Shown here piece by piece: positions 1 through 6,265 of a stretch of 10,966 nucleotides of DNA. Under the pieces are notes generated by a model that was given only the letters and a program-made list of their open reading frames with translations, was not told the DNA's origin and searched no databases. The stretch is from Pseudomonadota bacterium. Lineage in GTDB: Bacteria; Pseudomonadota; Alphaproteobacteria; Rhizobiales; Rhizobiaceae. The position numbers were made by a program, and so were the translations under genes. Numbering within the stretch: the stretch's first letter is position 1; each line of letters starts with the position of its first letter. The stretch is from contig JAEYRU010000122.1 of NCBI GenBank assembly GCA_023435335.1, forward strand, positions 1-10,966, in the 5' to 3' direction.

Positions 1-35
1 CGCACCGGCACTGGCCCGAATTGAAGGAACCTATC

Positions 36-422
36 ATGCAGAACTATCACTCGGTCGTTTGGCTCGATCATCTTCAGGCGAAGATCTTCTTCTTCGATCG
101 CGACGAGATGGAGAAGGTCAGCCTCACGACGTCGCTTCCTCACCAGCAGACGCACAACAAGGCCGGCACCATCGTGGGAGCCCGGGCAACGGCCGACAAG
201 GAGTTTCTCGAGGCGATCGTGCGCGCGTTGGAGCCCGCCCGGGAATGGCTGATCATAGGCCCGTCAACCGCCAAGCTCGAACTGGTCAAGCATGTGCACG
301 CCAGGCATCCCCAGCTGGTCGACCGCATCCTCGGAGTGGAAAGCTCCGACCACCCGACGGATGGCCAGATACTGGCGCATGCCCGCAGCTACTTCAGGGC
401 TGCCGACCGCATGCTCCCATAA
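36..422 (+). CDS. Conserved 'translational machinery' (eRF1-like) small protein, function unknown
   Basis: A 128-residue soluble protein. It resembles a rhizobial family that databases label 'translational machinery protein', with a fold related to part of release factor eRF1. Its true role is not known to me. Visible hallmarks are an N-terminal VVWLDHLQAKIF strand (residues 7-18), a central IIGPSTAKLELVKHVH segment (73-88) and the C-terminal block VESSDHPTDGQILAHARSYF (101-120). There is no signal peptide or membrane segment. The ATG at 36 is preferred over an in-frame TTG at 21 because GAAGGA (23-28) sits 7 nt before the ATG and the family motif begins just after it. In rhizobia such genes often lie with stress and low-oxygen genes, which fits the neighbourhood. 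It is convergent with the phasin gene. Its promoter lies outside the window. Family assignment is from recalled sequence resemblance. Confidence 0.8.
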   Translation: MQNYHSVVWLDHLQAKIFFFDRDEMEKVSLTTSLPHQQTHNKAGTIVGARATADKEFLEAIVRALEPAREWLIIGPSTAKLELVKHVHARHPQLVDRILGVESSDHPTDGQILAHARSYFRAADRMLP

Positions 423-430
423 TTTGGGAC

Positions 431-459
431 CGGCGCGCCGTCTTTTCGGCGGCGCGCCG
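431..459. terminator. GC-rich hairpin between convergent genes
   Basis: A perfect 10-bp inverted repeat: CGGCGCGCCG at 431-440 and CGGCGCGCCG at 450-459, with a 9-nt loop (441-449). It starts 9 nt after the stop of the upstream gene and lies before the 3' end of the convergent phasin gene. Neither side carries a T-tract, so classical Rho-independent termination is not secured. It may act as a bidirectional 3'-end stabiliser. Confidence 0.4.
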
Positions 460-518
460 ACCTCCGGCATGGGCTGGCCGGCCAATCTGGTCGTCGGATG
501 CGCCTAGGCGGCTCTGGA

Positions 519-896
519 TCAGGCAGCGGTGGTGGCTGCCATGTCGTCTATGGCCGTCGCGGCCTCCCGCTTCACGCGGGCGGCAGCCTCCGCCGCCACC
601 TTCGAGCCGATGCTCGCCACCTTGCCGGTTTCCGCGGCATACTCCGAGGCGGCGTTCTGCAGGAACGCGGCGTAGATGTCGAAGGCGTCGTTGAAATCCT
701 CCGAGCCGGTCAGGTCGTCCACGAGCTTCATGTCCTGCTCGTAGCGGTGCTTGAGAAAGGCCAGCGCCTCGACCTGGTAGCGCATCATCGACCGGAACGC
801 CTGGCCCTGCAGACGAGCCATGGCGAAAGCATATTTCTGCCCGCCCGCCATGAAGGCGTGCGACAGGAAATCGGACGTGTCGGTCTGGTTGGGCAT
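519..896 (-). CDS. Phasin family protein (PHA granule-associated)
   Basis: A 125-residue, almost entirely helical protein without signal peptide. Phasins coat polyhydroxyalkanoate granules in the cytoplasm and control their size and number. The family look comes from the central aromatic and amphipathic helices (AFRSMMRYQVEALAFLKHRYEQD, about residues 33-55), the DAFDIYAAFLQNAASEYAAETGKV segment (70-93) and an Ala/Lys-rich tail typical of phasins. The length is short but normal for alphaproteobacterial phasins (about 110-150 residues). The start is supported by AGAGAGG (904-910, read on the minus strand) 7 nt upstream. A perfect FNR/FixK palindrome is centred about 89 bp upstream of the start codon, which suggests induction at low oxygen, when PHA accumulation is common. 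It is divergent from fixL. A generic helical stress protein is the main alternative. Confidence 0.72.
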   Translation of the reverse strand: MPNQTDTSDFLSHAFMAGGQKYAFAMARLQGQAFRSMMRYQVEALAFLKHRYEQDMKLVDDLTGSEDFNDAFDIYAAFLQNAASEYAAETGKVASIGSKVAAEAAARVKREAATAIDDMAATTAA

Positions 897-953
897 CAGA
901 GTACCTCTCTATGGCATGGACCGGCCGAAGGACTTTCAGGCCTATGTGTCTAC

Positions 954-959
954 CTTATG
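954..959 (-). promoter_or_regulatory. Candidate -10 element of phasin promoter
   Basis: Minus-strand CATAAG matches TATAAT at 4 of 6 positions. With this hexamer the start site would be near 947, placing the FixK box centre near -38.5. That is close to, but not exactly at, the -41.5 of class II FNR-type promoters. Tentative. Confidence 0.3.
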
Positions 960-978
960 CGGCCGCTCGCGGCGCTCT

Positions 979-992
979 TTGATCGGCATCAA
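979..992. promoter_or_regulatory. FixK/FNR box upstream of phasin gene
   Basis: TTGATCGGCATCAA is a perfect match to the FNR/FixK consensus TTGAT-N4-ATCAA. The dyad extends one more base each side (TTTGATCGGCATCAAA, 978-993). Its centre is about 89 bp upstream of the phasin start codon and about 237 bp upstream of fixL, so the phasin gene is the likelier target. A FixK-type regulator that would bind it is encoded at 3920-4573. Confidence 0.85.
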
Positions 993-1148
993 AAGCCTTG
1001 ACCATGTGGCGGCCGACGGGAGCATTCTCGACGGTTTTCGCGGCATTGACGCGACAGCCATCCGTCGGATCCGGGTATGAACCGGTCGCCGCTTCGATCT
1101 ATTGGCCGGTTGATCCCGGGTCGCAGCCGGATGCCGCGTCGTTCTGAC

Positions 1149-1178
1149 TTGAAGTACCCGCTGGCCATTCACTATTGT
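1149..1178 (+). promoter_or_regulatory. fixL: Possible sigma70-type promoter for fixL
   Basis: TTGAAG (1149-1154) and TATTGT (1173-1178), spaced by 18 nt, each match 4 of 6 consensus positions. A start site near 1185 would fall inside the palindrome at 1184-1195. This is weak on sequence alone. Confidence 0.3.
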
Positions 1179-1183
1179 CGCGG

Positions 1184-1195
1184 TGCTTCGAAGCA
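1184..1195. promoter_or_regulatory. 12-bp perfect palindrome before fixL
   Basis: TGCTTCGAAGCA is fully self-complementary. It sits 27 nt before the fixL start codon and over the predicted transcription start, a position typical of a repressor operator. No known regulator consensus is recognised. It could also be chance. Confidence 0.35.
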
Positions 1196-1222
1196 TGAAC
1201 TCCCGCGGGGTCGGAACCGATA

Positions 1223-2725
1223 ATGCTGGACCATAGCTTGTCCCGAAAGGGCAGCCCCGCCTTGGGAATTGCGTTTTCACGCCGGTTCGAGGGACCCGCG
1301 GGATATGGACTGGCGGTCGCGACCGTTCTCCTGGCCCTGGCCATCAGGCTTGCACTGCAGGGGGTCCTCGACGATCGCGCCCTGTTCGCGGTTTTCATAC
1401 CGGCGATACTCGTCGCAGGATTTGTCGGGGGAATCGGCCCGGGCGTGGTGGCGCTCGTCCTTTCCCTGCCGGCGGCCTACATCGTGGGGGAACTGCATCC
1501 GGGAAGGCCGCACAACCTGGCCGAGTTCGCCCTCTTTGCCGCGTCCGGTATCGCGGTCGTCTGGGTGACAGGGTTGCTGCACGGTGCCCGCAAGGCGATC
1601 GGGGAAACTGCGCGGCGCCTTGACGAGCAGGAAAGCCATCTTCGCTCGATCATGGATACGATACCCGATGCGACGGTCGTGATCGAGAAGGACGGTTCGA
1701 TCGTGTCGTTCAACGCAGCGGCGATCCGCCAGTTCGGCTACCGGGAGGCCGAGGTAGCCGGAAAGAACGTCCGCATCCTCATGCCGGAACCGTATCGCGG
1801 GGAACACGACGGCTACATCCAGCGCTACCTGACCACCGGCGAGAGGCGTATCATTGGCATCGACCGCGTGGTTGTAGGGCGGCGCAAGGACGGGTCTACC
1901 TTCCCTATGAAGCTCGCGGTCGGCGAAATGAAGTCGCGGGACAAGGTCTATTTCACCGGCTTCATCCGCGATCTCACCGAGCGCGAGGAATCGGCGGCTC
2001 GCCTGCAGGAGATCCAGGACGAGCTGGCCCGGCTGGCCCGGCTGAACGAACTCGGGGAAATGGCTTCGACGCTGGCGCATGAACTCAACCAGCCGCTTGC
2101 CGCAATCGCGAACTACGTCCAGGGCTGCACCCGGCTGCTGAGGAACATGGACGACGCAGTGGCATCGCGAATGCGTGAGGCACTGGAGGAGGCGGCTCAG
2201 CAGTCATTGCGGGCAGGCCAGATCATCCGGCATCTGCGCGAATTCGTTACGCGCGGAGAGACCGAGAAGGGGCCTGAGGATGTCCGCAAACTGGTCGAGG
2301 AGGCCGGCGCACTGGCGCTCGTCGGCGCGCGCGAGCGCGGTGTCCGCTCGGTCTTCGATTTTACTCCGGGCGCGCATATGGTGGTGGCCGACAGGGTCCA
2401 GATCCAGCAGGTGCTGATCAACCTGATGCGCAACGCCATGGAGGCGATGCGCGACAGCAGCGTCAGGGAACTCAACATCCGCACAGCCGCAACCGCGGAC
2501 CAGATGGTGGAGGTGGAAATATCCGATACCGGCCCGGGCATTTCCGACGAGATCGCAAGCCGGCTCTTCCAACCATTCGTGACAACCAAGGCGGGTGGTA
2601 TGGGGGTCGGGCTGTCGATTTCGAAGCGCATCATCGAGGCGCATGGGGGCGAGATGTCGGTCAGGCGAAACAGCAGCGGCGGCGCCAGCTTCCGTTTCAC
2701 GTTGCCGGCAATTGACAATGAGTGA
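1223..2725 (+). CDS. fixL: Oxygen-sensing haem PAS histidine kinase FixL
   Basis: A 500-residue membrane-bound sensor kinase; Sinorhizobium FixL has about 505 residues. O2 leaving the haem releases autokinase activity, and phosphate passes to FixJ. The N-terminus has four hydrophobic segments (about 26-48, 52-69, 72-90, 99-119). A PAS domain follows (about 137-255) with the proximal haem histidine H195 (in PYRGEHDGY) and the distal-pocket arginine R215 (IIGIDR), 20 residues later as in known FixL. The kinase core has the H-box SxxAHELNQP with H286, N-box N404, G1 DTGPGI (435-440), F-box LFQPFVTTK (448-456) and G2 GMGVGLS (459-465). All residues needed for haem binding and phosphotransfer are present. 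The start ATG has only a weak upstream GGGG (1207-1210), but it gives the expected family length. The gene overlaps fixJ by 8 nt, implying translational coupling. Confidence 0.95.
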   Translation: MLDHSLSRKGSPALGIAFSRRFEGPAGYGLAVATVLLALAIRLALQGVLDDRALFAVFIPAILVAGFVGGIGPGVVALVLSLPAAYIVGELHPGRPHNLAEFALFAASGIAVVWVTGLLHGARKAIGETARRLDEQESHLRSIMDTIPDATVVIEKDGSIVSFNAAAIRQFGYREAEVAGKNVRILMPEPYRGEHDGYIQRYLTTGERRIIGIDRVVVGRRKDGSTFPMKLAVGEMKSRDKVYFTGFIRDLTEREESAARLQEIQDELARLARLNELGEMASTLAHELNQPLAAIANYVQGCTRLLRNMDDAVASRMREALEEAAQQSLRAGQIIRHLREFVTRGETEKGPEDVRKLVEEAGALALVGARERGVRSVFDFTPGAHMVVADRVQIQQVLINLMRNAMEAMRDSSVRELNIRTAATADQMVEVEISDTGPGISDEIASRLFQPFVTTKAGGMGVGLSISKRIIEAHGGEMSVRRNSSGGASFRFTLPAIDNE

Positions 2726-3353
2726 ACCAATGCAGATCGGCGACTATATCGTCCATATTGTCGATGACGAGGAACCCATCCGGAAATCGCTGGCGTTCAT
2801 GCTGACGATAGAAGGGTTCGCGGTGCGCCTTCACGAGTCGGCCACAGCCTTTCTGTCTGCCGCGCCCAGCATGCGCAACAGCGTCCTCATCACCGATTTG
2901 CGCATGCCCGATATGAGCGGCGTCGACCTGCTGCGCAAGCTGAACGACTTGCCGGCGGCCATCCCTTCGATTGTGATCACCGGCCATGGCGACGTGCCCA
3001 TGGCGGTCGAGGCCATGAAGGCGGGTGCACTCGATTTCATCGAGAAGCCGTTCGAGGATGAGGTCCTGATCTCCGCGATCAAGCGTGCGGCCGGAGAGAT
3101 CGCGGAAGACCGCGGGGCCTCGGTCGATACCGAGCTGATACGCTCAAGGTTCGCGACACTCACCGACCGGGAGAAGCAGGTTCTTGCCGGCGTCGTGGCT
3201 GGATTGGCCAACAAGTCGATCGCCTTCGACTTGGACATCAGTCCTCGCACGGTCGAGGTCCACCGCGCCAGCGTCATGGCCAAGATGAATGCGAGAAGCC
3301 TGCCGGAGCTGGTGCGGATGACGCTGGCGGCAGGAATCGAAGCCGGAGAGTGA
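2718..3353 (+). CDS. fixJ: Two-component response regulator FixJ
   Basis: A 211-residue cytoplasmic transcription factor (Sinorhizobium FixJ about 204). Phosphorylation by FixL makes it dimerise and activate fixK-type promoters. The receiver domain (about 10-125) has the acidic pair D16/D17, phospho-acceptor D60 (LITDLRMPDMSG), T88 (IVITGHGDVPMA) and K110 (FIEKPF). A short linker leads to a LuxR/GerE helix-turn-helix (about 147-205; LTDREKQVL, NKSIAFDLDISPRTVEVHRA), nearly the Sinorhizobium motif. The start at 2718 lies inside the fixL stop region (ATGAGTGA). A second in-frame ATG at 2730, with GAGTGA 4 nt before it, would give 207 residues, closer to known FixJ; I cannot decide between them. 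The two genes form one transcription unit, and a non-coding gap follows. Confidence 0.95.
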   Translation: MSEPMQIGDYIVHIVDDEEPIRKSLAFMLTIEGFAVRLHESATAFLSAAPSMRNSVLITDLRMPDMSGVDLLRKLNDLPAAIPSIVITGHGDVPMAVEAMKAGALDFIEKPFEDEVLISAIKRAAGEIAEDRGASVDTELIRSRFATLTDREKQVLAGVVAGLANKSIAFDLDISPRTVEVHRASVMAKMNARSLPELVRMTLAAGIEAGE

Positions 3354-3369
3354 TTCTCTTCCTAGTGGT

Positions 3370-3383
3370 TTGACTTGGCGCAA
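3370..3383. promoter_or_regulatory. FixK box upstream of degenerate receiver gene
   Basis: TTGACTTGGCGCAA fits the rhizobial FixK box TTG(A/C)-N6-(G/T)CAA. It lies in the gap after fixJ, centred about 95 bp before the TTG start of the next gene. This suggests that gene is separately switched on by FixK rather than only read through from fixLJ. The outer half-sites match well; the inner bases are not symmetric. Confidence 0.6.
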
Positions 3384-3457
3384 TGCGGCCTTGCCTCGCC
3401 AGGCAGTAGCTGCAGCCATGGCCAAGGCGCGCCCTGAGGGCCAGGCGCTCGGCGAAA

Positions 3458-3463
3458 AGGGAG
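3458..3463 (+). promoter_or_regulatory. Ribosome-binding site deciding a TTG start
   Basis: AGGGAG lies 8 nt before TTG 3472. The upstream in-frame candidates (TTG 3370, ATG 3418) have no comparable site, and TTG 3370 overlaps the FixK box itself. The receiver-like strand SILVV starts five residues after TTG 3472. Confidence 0.75.
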
Positions 3464-3471
3464 AATACTTC

Positions 3472-3852
3472 TTGGACCGCATTGGCAGCATTCTGGTCGT
3501 GGCTCCGAAACAGTCTTTCCTGCAGTCCATCGCCTTCGCACTGGAGGCCGAGGGATTCGGCGTGGAAGGACATGCGTTGCTGGCTTCGGCGCTCAGCTCG
3601 CCCTTGGCCGAGACGGCCGATTGCGTTGTCATTGACGATCACGCGGTGAACGGAGCCAATGGAGGATGGGAGGCACTGAGCCGGTTCAAGTTGCCGATTG
3701 TGCTCCTGTGCAATCACCTGCCTTCCATGCCGGAACGCCCTGGTATTACCGTGCTCCTCAAGCCGCTCCTCGGGCGCTCGCTGACCGATACGGTGATGGC
3801 CGCCGTCGCACAGCGTCAGCCGTCGGGGACGCCCCTACGTACAACCACGTAG
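3472..3852 (+). CDS. Degenerate single-domain receiver protein (FixT-like candidate)
   Basis: A 126-residue soluble protein with the fold pattern of a response-regulator receiver and no output domain. Strand 1 is ILVVAPK (7-13), so the usual acidic pair is replaced by A11/P12. The end of strand 3 keeps D55/D56 (CVVIDDH), strand 4 has C80 where Ser/Thr is usual (PIVLLCNH), and strand 5 keeps K97-P98 (VLLKPL). It therefore probably cannot bind Mg2+ normally. Known FixT proteins are single-domain receivers in the FixLJ-FixK pathway that inhibit FixL kinase; the Caulobacter one carries an Fe-S cluster. Here the position between fixJ and fixK and the upstream FixK box suggest the same feedback role. 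Only two cysteines (C51, C80) are present, so an Fe-S cluster would need a dimer or other ligands. The start codon is TTG. FixT identity is inference. Confidence 0.75.
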   Translation: MDRIGSILVVAPKQSFLQSIAFALEAEGFGVEGHALLASALSSPLAETADCVVIDDHAVNGANGGWEALSRFKLPIVLLCNHLPSMPERPGITVLLKPLLGRSLTDTVMAAVAQRQPSGTPLRTTT

Positions 3853-3854
3853 GG
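3833..3854. promoter_or_regulatory. Dyad with FixJ-type octamer upstream of fixK
   Basis: An 8-bp perfect inverted repeat: CCCTACGT (3833-3840) and ACGTAGGG (3847-3854), spaced by 6 nt. Read on the minus strand, 3842-3835 is GTACGTAG, an exact match to the FixJ recognition octamer GTAMGTAG as I recall it from Sinorhizobium work. The other arm matches 6 of 8. It is centred about 76 bp before the fixK start codon and overlaps the stop codon of the preceding gene. An RNA hairpin or attenuator is the alternative. Confidence 0.6.
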
Positions 3855-3919
3855 ACATAACCGAATTACGCGACAAGCGGATTTGCGCGATTGCTTCTCC
3901 ACCGACCGAGGAGATAGCC

Positions 3920-4573
3920 ATGAACGCCCACACCGCCCCCCAATTCGTGCTTCGCAACCTGGATCACGCTCACACGGTGACCGCACCGTCGCCATTTGCC
4001 GTGACGCAAGCACCGCAGACCAACTTCTTCAACGCCGGTTCCGAGATCTACGGCCAGGGCGAGAAAGCGGGACACATCTACCAGGTCGAATTCGGCGCAG
4101 TGCGTACGTACCGCCTGCTCGCCGACGGTCGGCGCCAGATTGCTGCCTTCTATCTGCCCGGCGAGGTGTTCGGCTTCGAGGCCGACGCCACTCACCACTT
4201 CTTCGCCGAGGCGATCTCCGCAACAGGCGTCCGCACCTTCCGCAGTTCGGCCTGTTCTGACCTGTCGCGCGATCTCCTGCCGCTCGCCCTGCGCGGGCTT
4301 GTCAGGGCGCAGGAGCATCTGCTCGTCCTCGGTCGCCAGAGCGCTGCTGAGCGTGTCGCGGCGTTCCTGCTCGACATGGCCGAGCGCCAGGGAGGCCTGA
4401 ACCAGTTCGAACTGCCGATGTCGCGCATGGATATTGCCGACTATCTCGGCCTCACCATCGAGACGGTGTCGCGCACCTTCTCCAAGTTCAAGGAGAAGGG
4501 GGTCGTCCGTCTGCCCAGCCTGCGCAGCGTCGATATCGTGAAGTGGGACGCGCTGCAGTTCATGAGCGAATAG
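3920..4573 (+). CDS. fixK: Crp/Fnr-family transcription regulator, FixK type
   Basis: A 217-residue cytoplasmic regulator; known FixK proteins have about 210-230. The N-terminal cyclic-nucleotide-fold beta-roll (about 35-125) has GSEIYGQGEKAGHIYQV and FYLPGEVFGFE. A dimerisation helix follows (about 127-156), then the winged helix-turn-helix (about 160-212) with MSRMDIADYLGLTIETVSR. E181 and R185 are the residues that in FNR/FixK read TTGA half-sites. It lacks the N-terminal cysteine cluster of FNR/FnrN and has a single cysteine (C112). It should therefore not sense O2 itself and should depend on FixLJ for control. GAGGAGA (3908-3914) sits 5 nt before the ATG. The FixJ-like dyad upstream supports FixJ activation. 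A strong hairpin terminator follows. This is the expected binder of the boxes at 979, 3370 and 10205. Confidence 0.92.
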   Translation: MNAHTAPQFVLRNLDHAHTVTAPSPFAVTQAPQTNFFNAGSEIYGQGEKAGHIYQVEFGAVRTYRLLADGRRQIAAFYLPGEVFGFEADATHHFFAEAISATGVRTFRSSACSDLSRDLLPLALRGLVRAQEHLLVLGRQSAAERVAAFLLDMAERQGGLNQFELPMSRMDIADYLGLTIETVSRTFSKFKEKGVVRLPSLRSVDIVKWDALQFMSE

Positions 4574-4594
4574 GGCCGATAAGAGCCCATCGAG

Positions 4595-4645
4595 GCCCGC
4601 TGCGGATTTTCTCTCCTCCCGGTCCGCGGCGGGCTCTTTTCTTCT
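4595..4645 (+). terminator. Rho-independent terminator of fixK
   Basis: Stem GCCCGCTGCGGA (4595-4606) pairs with TCCGCGGCGGGC (4623-4634) over 12 positions with one T-G wobble and a 16-nt loop. A pyrimidine tract rich in T (TCTTTTCTTCT) follows immediately. An alternative outer stem pairs AAGAGCCC (4581-4588) with GGGCTCTT (4631-4638). The stem also follows the stop codon of the convergent ATPase gene and may stop both transcripts, but no T-tract exists on that side. Confidence 0.8.
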
Positions 4646-6264
4646 CACTCAACCTGCAGGGCGGTGCCTTCCAGGGCTGCCGCCATCAGTGTCCTAGTGT
4701 AGGGCTGCTCAGGGCGGTCAAAGATGTCCGCGGTCGGTCCTTCCTCCACGATCTTCCCGTCCTTCATCACGATGATGTAGTCCGACATCGCGCGCACCAC
4801 GGCGAGGTCGTGGCTTATGAAGAGATACGAAAGGTCGTGCTGCCTCTGCAGCCCTCGCAGCAGTTCGACGATCTGCTTCTGCACCGACCGGTCCAGCGCC
4901 GATGTCGGCTCGTCCAGCACCAGCACCTTCGGTTTCAGGATGACGGCACGGGCGATCGCGATGCGCTGCCGTTGTCCGCCCGAGAACTCATGGGGATAGC
5001 GGTTGCGCATGACCGGATCGAGCCCGACCTCCTCGAGCGCGGCGATGGCCCGGCGGTCGCGCTCGCGGCCTGAAAGCTCCGGTTCATGCACCAGAAGGCC
5101 CTCGGTGACGACCTGTCCGACGGTCATGCGCGGCGAGAGCGAGCCGAAAGGGTCCTGGAATACGAGTTGCAGCTGCTTGCGCAAGGGCCTGAGCGCGCGC
5201 CGGTCCAGTCCGGAGATGTCCCGGTCCTGGAAACGCACTGCCCCCTCGCTGGGCAGCAGACGCAGCAGGGCGCGGCCCAGCGTCGACTTGCCCGAGCCCG
5301 ACTCGCCCACTACGCCAATCGTCTGCCCCTGCCGCAGCTTGAGTGATATGCCGTCGACGGCGCGGATCTCGGCGGTTTCGCCCGAAAACCACCCGCCCTC
5401 CATGCGGAAGATGACGCAGATGTCCCGACCCTCGAGCAGGATTGGCGCGGAGGGGGCGGGCGGGGCCTTCGTGCCGCTCGGTTCTGCCTCGAGCAGCATG
5501 CGGGTGTAGGGGTTCTTCGGCGATGCAAAGATGCGCGCGGTCTCGCCGGTTTCCACGACCTCGCCCTGCCGCATGACATAGACGCGGTCCGAGATCCGCC
5601 GCACGATGCCCAGATCGTGGGTAATGAAAACGATCGCCATCCCGAGGCGTTTCTGCAGGTCCGCGAGCAGTTCCAGGATCTGCGCCTGGATAGTCACGTC
5701 GAGCGCGGTCGTGGGCTCGTCCGCAATGAGGACATCGGGGTCGTTGGCCAGCGCCATGGCGATCATGACGCGCTGGCGCTGACCGCCGGACAGCTCGTGA
5801 GGATAGGAATCGATCCGGTGCGCCGGATCGGGGATGCCTACCAGCTCGAGCAATTCGATAACCCGCGCCCGCGCAGCCGCGCGGCTCATGCCACGATGGT
5901 GGACCAGCGGTTCCGCCACCTGGCGGCCGATGCGGTAGAGCGGGTCGAGAGACGTCATAGGCTCCTGGAAGATCATGGTGATCTTCTCGCCGCGAATGCG
6001 GTTCAGGCGGCGTTCCGAAAGGCCGATAAGTTCCTGTTCGCGGTAGCGGGCGGAGCCCGATGCCCGGCCGTTGGAGGCCAGCAGCCCCATGATGCCCATG
6101 GTGGCCTGGCTCTTTCCGGAACCGGACTCGCCGACGATCGCCACCGTCTCCCCCGGAAATACATCCAGGTCGATGCCCTTGACGGCGCGCACGGTGCCGT
6201 CGTTCGTCTCGAAGGAGACCTCGAGCCCGCGCACGCTAAGGATGGGTTCCCTGTTCGCCGCCAT
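4645..6264 (-). CDS. Fused double-ATPase of oligopeptide ABC transporter (OppD-OppF type)
   Basis: A 539-residue cytoplasmic protein with two complete ABC ATPase domains in one chain, as in fused peptide-importer ATPases such as YejF. It powers the permeases encoded upstream. Domain 1 (about 8-258) has Walker A GESGSGKS (45-52), signature LSGGQRQR (158-165), Walker B VLIADEP (178-184) and switch H216. A Pro-rich linker (about 262-274) leads to domain 2 (about 275-530) with GESGSGKS (320-327), FSGGQRQR (427-434), VLVLDEP (447-453) and H485. Both domains carry the NPYTR/QPYTR oligopeptide-transporter tail motif (251-255, 520-524). Both ATP sites look intact. The start codon lies 1 nt after the oppC stop, so translation is probably coupled. 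It is the last gene of the operon. The exact substrate cannot be read from the ATPases. Confidence 0.93.
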   Translation of the reverse strand: MAANREPILSVRGLEVSFETNDGTVRAVKGIDLDVFPGETVAIVGESGSGKSQATMGIMGLLASNGRASGSARYREQELIGLSERRLNRIRGEKITMIFQEPMTSLDPLYRIGRQVAEPLVHHRGMSRAAARARVIELLELVGIPDPAHRIDSYPHELSGGQRQRVMIAMALANDPDVLIADEPTTALDVTIQAQILELLADLQKRLGMAIVFITHDLGIVRRISDRVYVMRQGEVVETGETARIFASPKNPYTRMLLEAEPSGTKAPPAPSAPILLEGRDICVIFRMEGGWFSGETAEIRAVDGISLKLRQGQTIGVVGESGSGKSTLGRALLRLLPSEGAVRFQDRDISGLDRRALRPLRKQLQLVFQDPFGSLSPRMTVGQVVTEGLLVHEPELSGRERDRRAIAALEEVGLDPVMRNRYPHEFSGGQRQRIAIARAVILKPKVLVLDEPTSALDRSVQKQIVELLRGLQRQHDLSYLFISHDLAVVRAMSDYIIVMKDGKIVEEGPTADIFDRPEQPYTRTLMAAALEGTALQVE

Positions 6265-6265
6265 T

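Larger units (their letters stand above)
897..1222. other. Divergent non-coding control region between phasin gene and fixL
   Basis: 326 nt with no convincing gene. It holds the phasin ribosome-binding site (904-910), a FixK/FNR box (979-992), a possible sigma70-like promoter for fixL (about 1149-1178) and a 12-bp perfect palindrome (1184-1195). Short open frames crossing it on both strands have Arg/Pro-rich translations, run into the flanking genes and lack ribosome-binding sites. Confidence 0.7.

Noticed and set aside
59..694. 211-codon plus-strand open frame spanning the first gene and the phasin antisense
   Set aside because: It is out of frame with a well-supported gene, crosses the convergent hairpin, and is extremely rich in Arg, Pro and Ser.
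1110..1123. TTGAT half-site upstream of fixL as a second FixK box
   Set aside because: The partner half (GGTCG) does not match ATCAA, so only one half-site is present.
942..1280. 112-codon minus-strand open frame in the fixL upstream region
   Set aside because: It begins inside fixL antisense, has no ribosome-binding site and an Arg/Pro-biased sequence; it also overlays the FixK box and the predicted promoter.
1277..2080. Long open frame on the minus strand (267 codons) inside fixL
   Set aside because: Antisense shadow of a certain gene in GC-rich DNA. The translation is rich in Arg, Asp and Pro, shows no family motif and has no ribosome-binding site.
3345..3362. Small inverted repeat at the fixJ stop as a terminator
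   Set aside because: Only a 4-6 bp stem with a bulge and no T-tract.
3880..3893. TTGC-N6-GCTT in the fixK leader as an autoregulatory FixK box
   Set aside because: The second half differs from GCAA at two positions, so the match is too poor to claim.
3920..4573. FnrN or FNR (Fe-S oxygen sensor) identity for the Crp/Fnr regulator
   Set aside because: The protein has one cysteine only (C112) and no N-terminal cysteine cluster, so FixK type fits better.
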